A DNA stretch of 12,555 bases from assembly GCA_026991055.1 (NCBI GenBank), contig JALXCE010000288.1:1-12555 (forward strand), written 5' to 3'. This stretch comes from Caldifarciminota bacterium. Lineage in GTDB: Bacteria > Hydrothermota > Hydrothermia > B15-G9 > WFZT01. The position numbers and the translations under genes were made by a program. The notes under the pieces were generated by a model, which was not told where the DNA came from, ran no database searches, and saw nothing but the letters and a program-made list of their open reading frames with translations. This document shows, in pieces, positions 7,074 to 12,555 of the stretch (position 1 is the stretch's first letter; every line of letters begins with the position of its first letter).

Positions 7074-7119
7074 ATTGTGCGGGGGGAGCCTTCGGCTCCC
7101 CCCGCACAATAGTTTTTTT
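7074..7119 (+). terminator. 17-bp hairpin between dctP and dctQ, with plus-strand T-tract
   Basis: Perfect 17-bp stem, ATTGTGCGGGGGGAGCC (7074-7090) with its complement (7094-7110), around a TTC loop. On the plus strand it is followed within 2 nt by seven Ts (7113-7119), a textbook intrinsic terminator, but one opposing the dct operon. In the dctP sense direction the stem is followed by A-rich sequence with no U-tract, so there it should act as an mRNA 3'-end stabiliser between dctP and dctQ rather than a full stop. The T-tract overlaps the dctP stop codon. Confidence 0.75.
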
Positions 7120-8152
7120 ACTGTACCTTACTTATCGCTTCTTCTGCCGCTTTCACAAGATCGCGTCCGATAACGGGAACCCATTTCTTATAAACCTTCT
7201 TTGTCTTCGCCTTAAATGCTGCTCTTTCCTGATCGTTCAGGATGGTTACCTGCATGCCCTTTGACTTGAGGTATTCAATTGCCATGAGGTTACCACCGAC
7301 CAGTCCACACCTTGCCTTTGCCACCTCTTCAGCAAGGGCAATCTCGGCAGCCTCGCGGATTGCCTTCTGATCCTCTGGTGTGAAGGAGTTCCACACCTTC
7401 TTGTTGACGCCCATAATGAGAGGGTCAATTAGATAATGCCAGATGGTGATGTATTTATGAAATTCGTAAACCTTGTAAGGAATGATAACCACGTTGATGG
7501 GGTTTTCCTGCCCGTCAACTACGCCCTGTCTGAATGCAGTTACAGCCTCACCCCAGTTCATGGATGTGGGATTCGCACCGAGTGCTCTGTATATGTCAAT
7601 GAAAATAGGGGAGCCAACTACCCTGATCTTGAGTCCTTTCAAGTCCTCAGGTGTCTTAATAGGATGTTTGCTGTTTGTAATCTCTCTGAATCCGTTCTCT
7701 CCCCAACCGAGGCCAACAACACCCAGCTTATCAAGCTGCTCAAAGATCATCTTGCCGGGCTTTCCGTGTGTCACTGCATCAACCTGGGCATATCCCTTGT
7801 CTCCAGCAGCAAAGAAGAAGGGCAGGGAGAACAGGTTAAGAGATTTTACCGTTGTTGACCAGTTGATGGTGGAGCCGAGGGCAAAATCTGCGACACCACT
7901 TTTGAGGAGCAGGAACTCATTGGTCTGCTTTCCAGCGAAGAGCTGACCACTGAAATACGGCTTGATATTTACTCTACCATGGGTTTTCTCCTTGACGAGC
8001 TGAACAAATCTTGTGGCAGCTTCGCCCCATGGCCCTTTGGGACCTACCACTACACTGAGTTTGTACTCCTTCTTATACTTGGCATGGAGTGCATTGGGCA
8101 CAAACCCAATGACCAACGCCAGTGCTATTAGTGTGCCGATTACTTTACGCAT
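7118..8152 (-). CDS. dctP: TRAP transporter substrate-binding protein, DctP family
   Basis: 344 residues. A signal peptide (1-24, cleavage after ALHA) exports it to the periplasm, where it binds a carboxylate and delivers it to DctQM. The family core is clear: KTPEDLKGLKIRVVGSPI with R177, the arginine that salt-bridges the substrate carboxylate in nearly all members, then EAVTAFRQGVVDGQENP (202-218) and the Y-E-x-H-K-Y-I-T-I-W hinge region. An AGGAGG lies 7 bases before the ATG, within a 14-bp gap after the VOC gene, so it is in the same operon as the dehydrogenase genes. DctP-family ligands range from C4-dicarboxylates to 2-oxo acids (TakP) and others. The dehydrogenase neighbours make a 2-oxo acid or related monocarboxylate plausible, but this is inference from context only. 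Confidence 0.95.
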   Translation of the reverse strand: MRKVIGTLIALALVIGFVPNALHAKYKKEYKLSVVVGPKGPWGEAATRFVQLVKEKTHGRVNIKPYFSGQLFAGKQTNEFLLLKSGVADFALGSTINWSTTVKSLNLFSLPFFFAAGDKGYAQVDAVTHGKPGKMIFEQLDKLGVVGLGWGENGFREITNSKHPIKTPEDLKGLKIRVVGSPIFIDIYRALGANPTSMNWGEAVTAFRQGVVDGQENPINVVIIPYKVYEFHKYITIWHYLIDPLIMGVNKKVWNSFTPEDQKAIREAAEIALAEEVAKARCGLVGGNLMAIEYLKSKGMQVTILNDQERAAFKAKTKKVYKKWVPVIGRDLVKAAEEAISKVQ

Positions 8153-8166
8153 AATCTAACCTCCTT

Positions 8167-8565
8167 TTAATCCTTGTTCTGGGCGATTTGAAAGCTTATA
8201 TCGCCCTCATCGTTTATTGCCGTGGCAATGAGCCAGGCAACTCCCTGGGCCGGTTTTTCCTCTAAAAATTTGATACCCTTACTTTTTAGCTCCTCCATGT
8301 CCTTTTCGATATCCGTTGAAAGAAAAGCAACGTGATGTAACCCCTCCCCGTGCTTTTCTAAAAACCTGTACGAAGGTGAGCCCGGCTTCAAAGGCTTGAT
8401 AACTTCCACATACTGCTCACCTGTTTTCATAAGCACGATGTCAAGGTCCCAGGGCTCGTAGTGCATTCTTTTAACAAATTCAAACCCAAGGACCTCCTGG
8501 AAATACTTTGCGAGACCGTCCAGGTCCCGCGTAATGTAGGCAATGTGATGAACCCCTTTTATCAT
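8167..8565 (-). CDS. VOC-family protein, methylmalonyl-CoA epimerase-like
   Basis: 132 residues, one vicinal-oxygen-chelate domain of two beta-alpha-beta-beta-beta units, the size of methylmalonyl-CoA epimerases. The stretch KPLKPGSPSYRFLEKHGEGLHHVAF (57-81) is close to the epimerase consensus. Likely metal ligands are H7 (VHHIAY), E54 (YVEVI) and H78 (LHHVAF). The fourth position, Glu in epimerases where it also acts as a catalytic acid/base, appears to be Q126 (ISFQIAQ), so true epimerase activity is uncertain. Its ATG overlaps the E2 stop by 4 bases (ATGA) and GGAGG precedes it, so it is translated with the dehydrogenase. If the complex handles branched-chain 2-oxo acids, an epimerase would fit the propionyl-CoA route from valine and isoleucine. 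Alternatives are a glyoxalase or dioxygenase-like enzyme acting on the transported substrate. Confidence 0.8.
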   Translation of the reverse strand: MIKGVHHIAYITRDLDGLAKYFQEVLGFEFVKRMHYEPWDLDIVLMKTGEQYVEVIKPLKPGSPSYRFLEKHGEGLHHVAFLSTDIEKDMEELKSKGIKFLEEKPAQGVAWLIATAINDEGDISFQIAQNKD

Positions 8566-9761
8566 AGCTCCTCCAGTTTCTCTAAATAATCTTTGAGGGC
8601 TTTCAAAAATGCAGCCGCCGGCGCTCCATCGACTGCCCTGTGATCAAAAACAAGGGTTAGCTTTACTGTGGGCTTTGCATAGATTCCACCGTTTTTAACC
8701 ACTGCGCGCTCCATAATGGAGCCTATTCCAAGAATAGCAATCTGAGGAGGATTGATGACCGGGGTAAACCAGTCAATGTCATAGACGCCGAGGTTTGAAA
8801 CCGAGAAGGTTCCACCTTCGAGGTCCTGAAATTCAAGTTTTCCGCTCCTTGCCTTCTCGGCCAGCTTCCTTGCCTCTCTTGCCACTTCCACAAGGGATTT
8901 TTCATCTGCCTTTTTGATCACGGGGGATATGAGCCCTCTCTCTGTGTCAACTGCCATGGAAATATTGACTTCGTCAAAGAGCTCAATCCCTTCGTCTTTG
9001 ACAATTCCATTCATGTAAATGAAATCTTTTAGAACGTTAGCCACTGCCTTAATAAAGATGTCGTTATAAGAGATTTTAACGTCATGCCATCTATTTTTCA
9101 CGCGCTCCCTGAAAGCCACCAATTTTGAGGCATCTACTTCCACGGTTTCCGCCACTCTTGGAGCCTGCCAGGCCTGGGTGAGTCTCTTTTTGATAGTACC
9201 CCTAATGCCTTCAAAGGGGATGAATTTGCCCGCTGGAGTTTTTGGAGCAGGGGCCGAGGGCTTTTCCTCTTTGAGGCTCGCGGCATACTTTTCCACATCT
9301 TCGCGGGTGATTCTGCCACGTGGGCCTGTGCCTTTTACTTTTGCGAGATCAACACCAAGCTCCCTTGCCAGTTTTTTAGCCGCCGGTGAGGCAATTATCC
9401 TTGCAGGTTTTGGAGCTTCCTCTTTCCTCACAACCTCTTCCTTCTCCTGGGGTTTTTCTTCCTCTTCCTCTAATTCCTCAGGTTGTGAAAGCCTCTCAAG
9501 GTCCTCATCGGTGAGGGTTTCTCCAGCTGCAGCTACAATTCCAATCACAGTACCGGGTGGTACCTCCTCACCCTCATGAACAAGTATTTTGTAAAGAATT
9601 CCGTCAGCAGGAGACTCTAACTCGTATTCTATCTTTTCTGTAAGGATATCTGCTACGACCTCACCCTTTTTGACTTCATCTCCTTCCTTTTTCCGCCACG
9701 AGCCCACCTTTCCGGTCTCCATTGTCAGCCCGAGTTTTGGCATCACAAGTTTCCAGGCCAT
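8562..9761 (-). CDS. 2-oxo-acid dehydrogenase E2, dihydrolipoamide acyltransferase
   Basis: 399 residues from this start; the core of the complex. Its lipoyl arm takes the acyl group from E1 and passes it to CoA. Residues 1-78 are one lipoyl domain with the lipoylated lysine K43 in TEKIEYE. An acidic E/K-rich linker runs 95-120. The E1/E3-binding domain is about 121-160 (ASPAAKKLARELGVDL, then GTGPRGRITREDV). Residues about 180-399 are the catalytic domain with the HxxxDG motif, H374-R-A-V-D378-G, and the SVSNLG signature (321-326). An ATG three codons upstream (9768-9770) is possible, but it directly abuts the GGAGG site, whereas the ATG at 9759-9761 has GGAGG 9 bases away and gives the family-typical MAWKLVMPKLG start. 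It overlaps the end of the E1-beta gene. Acyl specificity (acetyl, branched-chain or acetoin-derived) cannot be told from the motif. Confidence 0.93.
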   Translation of the reverse strand: MAWKLVMPKLGLTMETGKVGSWRKKEGDEVKKGEVVADILTEKIEYELESPADGILYKILVHEGEEVPPGTVIGIVAAAGETLTDEDLERLSQPEELEEEEEKPQEKEEVVRKEEAPKPARIIASPAAKKLARELGVDLAKVKGTGPRGRITREDVEKYAASLKEEKPSAPAPKTPAGKFIPFEGIRGTIKKRLTQAWQAPRVAETVEVDASKLVAFRERVKNRWHDVKISYNDIFIKAVANVLKDFIYMNGIVKDEGIELFDEVNISMAVDTERGLISPVIKKADEKSLVEVAREARKLAEKARSGKLEFQDLEGGTFSVSNLGVYDIDWFTPVINPPQIAILGIGSIMERAVVKNGGIYAKPTVKLTLVFDHRAVDGAPAAAFLKALKDYLEKLEEL

Positions 9762-9762
9762 C

Positions 9763-10740
9763 TCATGCATCCTCCAATACCTTTTTCACTGCCCTGTAAA
9801 CATCTTCTGCATCAGGTATGACCCTCTTTTCGAGCGGTGGGCTAAACGGAATCGGTGTGTGCTCAGCACCTACTCTCACAATGGGAGCGTCAAGGTAATC
9901 GAAGAGTTTTTCCTGAATCTGGGATGCAAGCTCAGCACCCACACCACCAACTTTCCACGACTCGTGGGCAATGACAACGTGCCCGGTCTTCTTCACAGAC
10001 TCAGCGATGAGGTCAAAGTCGAAGGGCCAGACAGTCCGAAGGTCAATTACCTCCACACTGATTCCCTCACCTTCGAGCTTTTTCGCAGCTTCAAGTGAGT
10101 GGTGCACCATCATCGAGTATGTAATCACTGTGACATCGCTTCCTTCCCTTTTCACGTCCGCTTTTTTCAATGGAATCACATACTCTTCCTCGGGAACAGG
10201 TCCCTTGAACTTGAAAAGTTTCTTATGCTGGAAAAATAGCACGAGGTCATCGTCCCTCAATGCTGATTTTAAAAGACCTTTAACATCATAGGGAGTCGAA
10301 GGGACCACAACCTTCATACCTGGAGCATGCATAAACCAGGCCTCGAAGGATTTGGAGTGATGAGGACCGGCTGAAAGCCCGGCACCGTCAGGGGCCCATA
10401 TCACAAGAGGCATCTTTGATTGTCCACCAAACATATACCTCATGGTGGCTGCCTGAGAGACTATTTCATCCATGGTGATGGTGATAAAGTCGGCAAAATG
10501 CAGGTCCACAAGGGGTCTCATACCTGTGAGGGCCGCGCCAACACCTGCGCCAACAATGGCAGTTTCTGAAATTGGTGTGTCAAGGATTCTGTCTGGGAAT
10601 TTCTCGGGTATCCCGACAAACTGCCCAAAAATTCCTCCATGAGCAGTGAGGTCCTCCCCGATAATAAAGATTCCGGGGTCTTTTGACATCTCTTCCATTA
10701 AAGCTTCGGCAGTTGCCTGAGCAATTGTGATTTCTCTCAT
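9763..10740 (-). CDS. 2-oxo-acid / acetoin dehydrogenase E1 component, beta subunit
   Basis: 325 residues, the beta half of the thiamine-diphosphate-dependent E1 (alpha2-beta2) that decarboxylates the substrate and acylates the lipoyl arm. The expected elements are present: IGED (27-30), the SETAIVG loop with E59 that activates the thiamine ring, the PHHSKSFEAWFMHAPG segment with active-site H128, and VVVPSTPYDVKGLLKSALRD (144-163). The C-terminal transketolase-like domain reads VEVIDLRTVWPFD (229-241). Length is standard. The start overlaps the E1-alpha stop by 4 bases (ATGA) with GAGGAGG 7 bases ahead, so the two subunits are translationally coupled for equal amounts. The sequence is of the short bacterial class that includes acetoin, pyruvate and branched-chain enzymes; I cannot separate these without a tree. 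Confidence 0.94.
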   Translation of the reverse strand: MREITIAQATAEALMEEMSKDPGIFIIGEDLTAHGGIFGQFVGIPEKFPDRILDTPISETAIVGAGVGAALTGMRPLVDLHFADFITITMDEIVSQAATMRYMFGGQSKMPLVIWAPDGAGLSAGPHHSKSFEAWFMHAPGMKVVVPSTPYDVKGLLKSALRDDDLVLFFQHKKLFKFKGPVPEEEYVIPLKKADVKREGSDVTVITYSMMVHHSLEAAKKLEGEGISVEVIDLRTVWPFDFDLIAESVKKTGHVVIAHESWKVGGVGAELASQIQEKLFDYLDAPIVRVGAEHTPIPFSPPLEKRVIPDAEDVYRAVKKVLEDA

Positions 10741-11720
10741 TTCAATCCCTCCTCAAGTGGATTAACAAAGACATCTTTGAGGGCTTCCTCAGGATCAGGA
10801 TACGGACTTTCTTCTGCAAATTTCACAGCTTCGTCGGCTTCCTTTTGGTACTCTTCCCAGATAGCATTCTTTTCTTCTTCCGTAAGCCAGCCATTTTCAA
10901 ACGCGATCTTTTCGAATCTACCAATGGGCTCCTGCTTCCAGAATTTTTCCACCTCTTCGTGTGTTCTGTACTTTTCAGGATCACCGATGAAATGTCCCTT
11001 GAGTCTGTAGGTCTGACAGCTCATGAGGGTGGGCCCTTCACCGCGTCTCGCCCTTTCTACTGCTTCCTTTGCCGCCTCGTAAACAGCAATCACATCGTTG
11101 CCATCACAGCGGACGCCGGGAACATTGTATGCCGATGCCCTCTGAGCCACATGCTCGACTGAGAGGGTTCTCACCTTCCTCGTGGTGGATGCAAACTGGT
11201 TATCCTCGTTTACGAAGATAATGGGCAATTTCCAGATGGAAGCCATATTCATAGCCTCGTGAAAGGTGCCGCGGTTGGCAGCTCCATCACCAAAGTATGC
11301 TACTACGACCTGATCGGTTTTTCTCAGCTTAATGGAGAGTCCAGCACCCACAGAGATGGGGAACTGACCACCAACAACTCCATTGGCACCAAGCATGCCA
11401 ATAGAGAAATCCGCGATGTGCATAGAACCGCCCTTCCCTTTGCAGTAGCCAGTGAATTTTCCATAATTCTCGGCCATCATTTTTTTCATATCCCCACCCT
11501 TTGCAAGGGTGTGACCATGACCACGGTGGGTGGAGAGGATGTAATCATCAATTCTCAAATTTGCATTAACCCCGGCAGCAATTGCCTCCTCTCCGATATA
11601 AAGGTGCACAAAACCGGGTAGCTTTCCTTCAAGGAATAGCTTCTCTGTAACAGTTTCAAAAACCCGGATGCGCACCATGGTACGGTACAGCTTTAAGGCT
11701 AAATCTTTATCAATAGCCAT
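10737..11720 (-). CDS. 2-oxo-acid / acetoin dehydrogenase E1 component, alpha subunit
   Basis: 327 residues, binding thiamine diphosphate and Mg together with the beta subunit. The thiamine motif is intact: G144-D145-G146 ... N174, the GDG-x(26-27)-N spacing, inside FGDGAANRGTFHEAMNMASIW. The catalytic HRGHGH (65-70) and the flexible loop around H243 (YRLKGHFIGDPEKYR) are present. A GHFxGDPxxYR loop, in place of the GHSxSDP of pyruvate enzymes, and the overall length are reminiscent of acetoin dehydrogenase alpha (AcoA), though the operon has no other acetoin-specific gene in view. The ATG has a GGAGGT 7 bases upstream lying inside the lipB 3' end, and the two genes overlap by 11 bases. The first enzymatic step of the complex is thus cotranscribed with the enzyme that lipoylates its E2. 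Confidence 0.94.
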   Translation of the reverse strand: MAIDKDLALKLYRTMVRIRVFETVTEKLFLEGKLPGFVHLYIGEEAIAAGVNANLRIDDYILSTHRGHGHTLAKGGDMKKMMAENYGKFTGYCKGKGGSMHIADFSIGMLGANGVVGGQFPISVGAGLSIKLRKTDQVVVAYFGDGAANRGTFHEAMNMASIWKLPIIFVNEDNQFASTTRKVRTLSVEHVAQRASAYNVPGVRCDGNDVIAVYEAAKEAVERARRGEGPTLMSCQTYRLKGHFIGDPEKYRTHEEVEKFWKQEPIGRFEKIAFENGWLTEEEKNAIWEEYQKEADEAVKFAEESPYPDPEEALKDVFVNPLEEGLK

Positions 11721-12363
11721 AACTTACCTCCTTTTTCGGACTTTCGATAATTTCATCAATTCCCAGGGTTTGCCTTAATTTTTCCAAGTAAAGCTCCTTG
11801 ATATGCTCCATATCCACAGTTTTACCGAGGAGCTCTGATAAGGATGTCATTTTTACGTTTTTAATCCCGCATGGGACAATCATGTCAAAGTATTTGAGGT
11901 CAACATTGATATTGAGGGCAATGCCATGAAAAGTTACCCATTTCCTCACTGCCAGTCCCACAGAGGCAATCTTCATGTCATCTATCCACACGCCAGGGTA
12001 ACCTTTTTTTATATATGCATCAAATCCAAACTCACGGAAGAGCTCTGCTCCAGCCTCAAGAATGCTATGTGATAGCTCATGCACATCGCTGACTTTAAAG
12101 ATAAAATAGGCCACGAGCTGACCGGGACCGTGAAAGGTGATATTTCCACCCCTTTCTACTTCATAAACAGGGATATTGTTGGTGGGATTTATTAGATTTT
12201 CGTGTCCCCCATGCTTTCCGATGGTAAAAACTGGATAATGCTCGCAGAATACAATGGTATCCGGTATGTTATCACCGATCCTGTATTCAACGAGCTCTTT
12301 CTGGAACTCCCAGACTTCTTTGTAGTCACGGAGCCCCAGGTCGTAGAAGAGCACAGCTCTCAT
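11710..12363 (-). CDS. lipB: Octanoyltransferase (lipoate biosynthesis), LipB
   Basis: 217 residues from the ATG at 12361-12363. It transfers octanoate from acyl carrier protein to the lysine of lipoyl domains; LipA (not in the window) then inserts the sulfurs. Hallmarks: HYPVFTIGKHG (about 42-52), the ERGGNITFHGPGQLVAYFIF box (70-89) with its His, the catalytic lysine K131 in DDMKIASVG, and the catalytic cysteine C165 in VPCGI, equivalent to K135 and C169 of the E. coli enzyme. An in-frame TTG one codon upstream is less likely, because the weak GGA site is 5 bases from the ATG and only 2 from the TTG. It is the first gene of the operon and overlaps E1-alpha by 11 bases. Its obvious local target is K43 of the E2 encoded three genes on. 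Normal length. Confidence 0.96.
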   Translation of the reverse strand: MRAVLFYDLGLRDYKEVWEFQKELVEYRIGDNIPDTIVFCEHYPVFTIGKHGGHENLINPTNNIPVYEVERGGNITFHGPGQLVAYFIFKVSDVHELSHSILEAGAELFREFGFDAYIKKGYPGVWIDDMKIASVGLAVRKWVTFHGIALNINVDLKYFDMIVPCGIKNVKMTSLSELLGKTVDMEHIKELYLEKLRQTLGIDEIIESPKKEVSYGY

Positions 12364-12415
12364 CAATTTCCATTATGGCAATTTTTCTGCCACTCAAAAA
12401 ATCAAGATTTTACGG

Positions 12416-12437
12416 GGATTCTGGAGGATTCGGATTC
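12416..12437 (-). repeat. Three GGATTC repeats in the lipB leader
   Basis: GGATTC occurs at 12416-12421, 12426-12431 and 12432-12437 on the plus strand, so the predicted operon leader RNA carries GAAUCC three times within 22 nt. They lie between the predicted promoter and lipB. No function is evident; short repeats of this size can arise by chance. Confidence 0.35.
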
Positions 12438-12444
12438 TGAAAGA

Positions 12445-12461
12445 TGTAAACTTTATTTACA
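12445..12461. promoter_or_regulatory. Operator-like inverted repeat 1 (TGTAAA-N5-TTTACA)
   Basis: A perfect 6-bp inverted repeat, TGTAAA-CTTTA-TTTACA. It overlaps the predicted -10 region of the lipB operon promoter, a position where a bound protein would block RNA polymerase. The half-site centres are 11 bp apart, about one helical turn, as expected for a dimeric helix-turn-helix regulator. A lone extra half-site, ATGTAAA, lies at 12465-12471 within the spacer between -10 and -35. The regulator is unknown. Confidence 0.65.
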
Positions 12462-12481
12462 CCCATGTAAAAACCTGTCAA
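12454..12481 (-). promoter_or_regulatory. Predicted promoter of the lipB-dehydrogenase-TRAP operon
   Basis: Read on the minus strand: a perfect TTGACA (12476-12481), a 16-nt spacer, then TAAATA (12454-12459), a weak -10 (3/6) with a TG one base upstream of it (12460-12461). Transcription would begin near 12447, giving a leader of about 84 nt before lipB. Both operator-like repeats flank or overlap it. Prediction only. Confidence 0.5.
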
Positions 12482-12498
12482 TCACATTCATATTTTTA

Positions 12499-12515
12499 TG
12501 TAAACAAATTTTACA
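12499..12515. promoter_or_regulatory. Operator-like inverted repeat 2 (TGTAAA-N5-TTTACA)
   Basis: A second perfect copy, TGTAAA-CAAAT-TTTACA, with the same half-sites and 5-bp spacer length as the repeat at 12445-12461 but a different spacer sequence. The centres are 54 bp apart, about five helical turns, so both face the same side of the DNA. It lies upstream of the -35 box of the lipB operon and could also serve a divergent gene beyond the right edge of the window. Confidence 0.65.
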
Positions 12516-12555
12516 CAACAAAGCTTATAGTCATCTCAACTCAAATAAAATAGTT

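Noticed and set aside
7436..7946. Two overlapping plus-strand frames of 140 and 154 codons opposite dctP
   Set aside because: Both are antisense to an intact dctP with all family motifs, and two frames being open at once is a composition effect.
9762..9770. ATG at 9768-9770 as the E2 start
   Set aside because: It directly abuts the GGAGG with no spacing; the ATG at 9759-9761 has proper spacing and the family-typical N-terminus.
12445..12515. BirA (biotin) operator, because of the TGTAAAC / TTTACA half-sites
   Set aside because: BirA sites have TTGTAAAC halves separated by about 15-16 bp; here the halves are 5 bp apart and no biotin gene is in view.
12509..12531. Divergent plus-strand promoter (TTTACA ... 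TATAGT) near the right edge
   Set aside because: The two boxes are only 10 bp apart, too close for a sigma-70 promoter, and the downstream gene lies outside the window.

Overview
The window (about 45% GC by eye) looks like a chromosome segment of an anaerobic, possibly thermophilic bacterium from a deep-branching or candidate lineage. The clues are a superoxide reductase, rubredoxin and flavodiiron oxygen-defence operon very close in sequence to the Pyrococcus and Thermotoga type, and a secreted protein with a C-terminal type IX-like sorting domain as in the FCB group and several candidate phyla such as WOR-3. The assignment to a lineage is inference; no rRNA gene is present. Almost every base is coding and there is no sign of phage, IS elements, CRISPR or tRNA.

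Layout. (A) 1-3049, minus strand: a ferritin-like/VIT1-type iron transporter, a secreted multidomain protein (GATase-like, Ig-like, lamin-tail and sorting domains), then the start of prs, which leaves the window at base 1 and appears to have its own promoter. (B) 3151-5283, plus strand, divergent from A: superoxide reductase, rubredoxin, flavodiiron protein FprA and an unrecognised 87-residue protein. Together these reduce superoxide and O2 without releasing O2, with rubredoxin as the likely electron carrier; the divergent iron protein fits the same stress theme. (C) 5288-12363, minus strand, convergent with B with only 4 bp between the stop codons: one long operon read right to left, lipB - E1-alpha - E1-beta - E2 - VOC/epimerase-like - dctP - dctQ - dctM. 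It couples lipoate attachment, a 2-oxo-acid (or acetoin) dehydrogenase complex lacking its E3 gene here, and a TRAP carboxylate importer. The inferred logic is uptake of an organic acid and its oxidative decarboxylation to an acyl-CoA. (D) 12364-12555: the operon's upstream region, with a TTGACA promoter and two copies of a 17-bp inverted repeat TGTAAA-N5-TTTACA, which look like operators for an unknown regulator.

Structures outside the genes are the most unusual content. Three very GC-rich hairpins with 3-nt loops sit between genes of the same operon. None is followed by a U-tract in the sense direction. The one between dctP and dctQ does carry a T7 tract on the opposite strand, so it is shaped to stop antisense transcription coming from the convergent oxygen-defence operon. 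I found no clearly new multi-gene system. The best leads are this convergent/antisense arrangement, the paired operators and the 87-residue protein.
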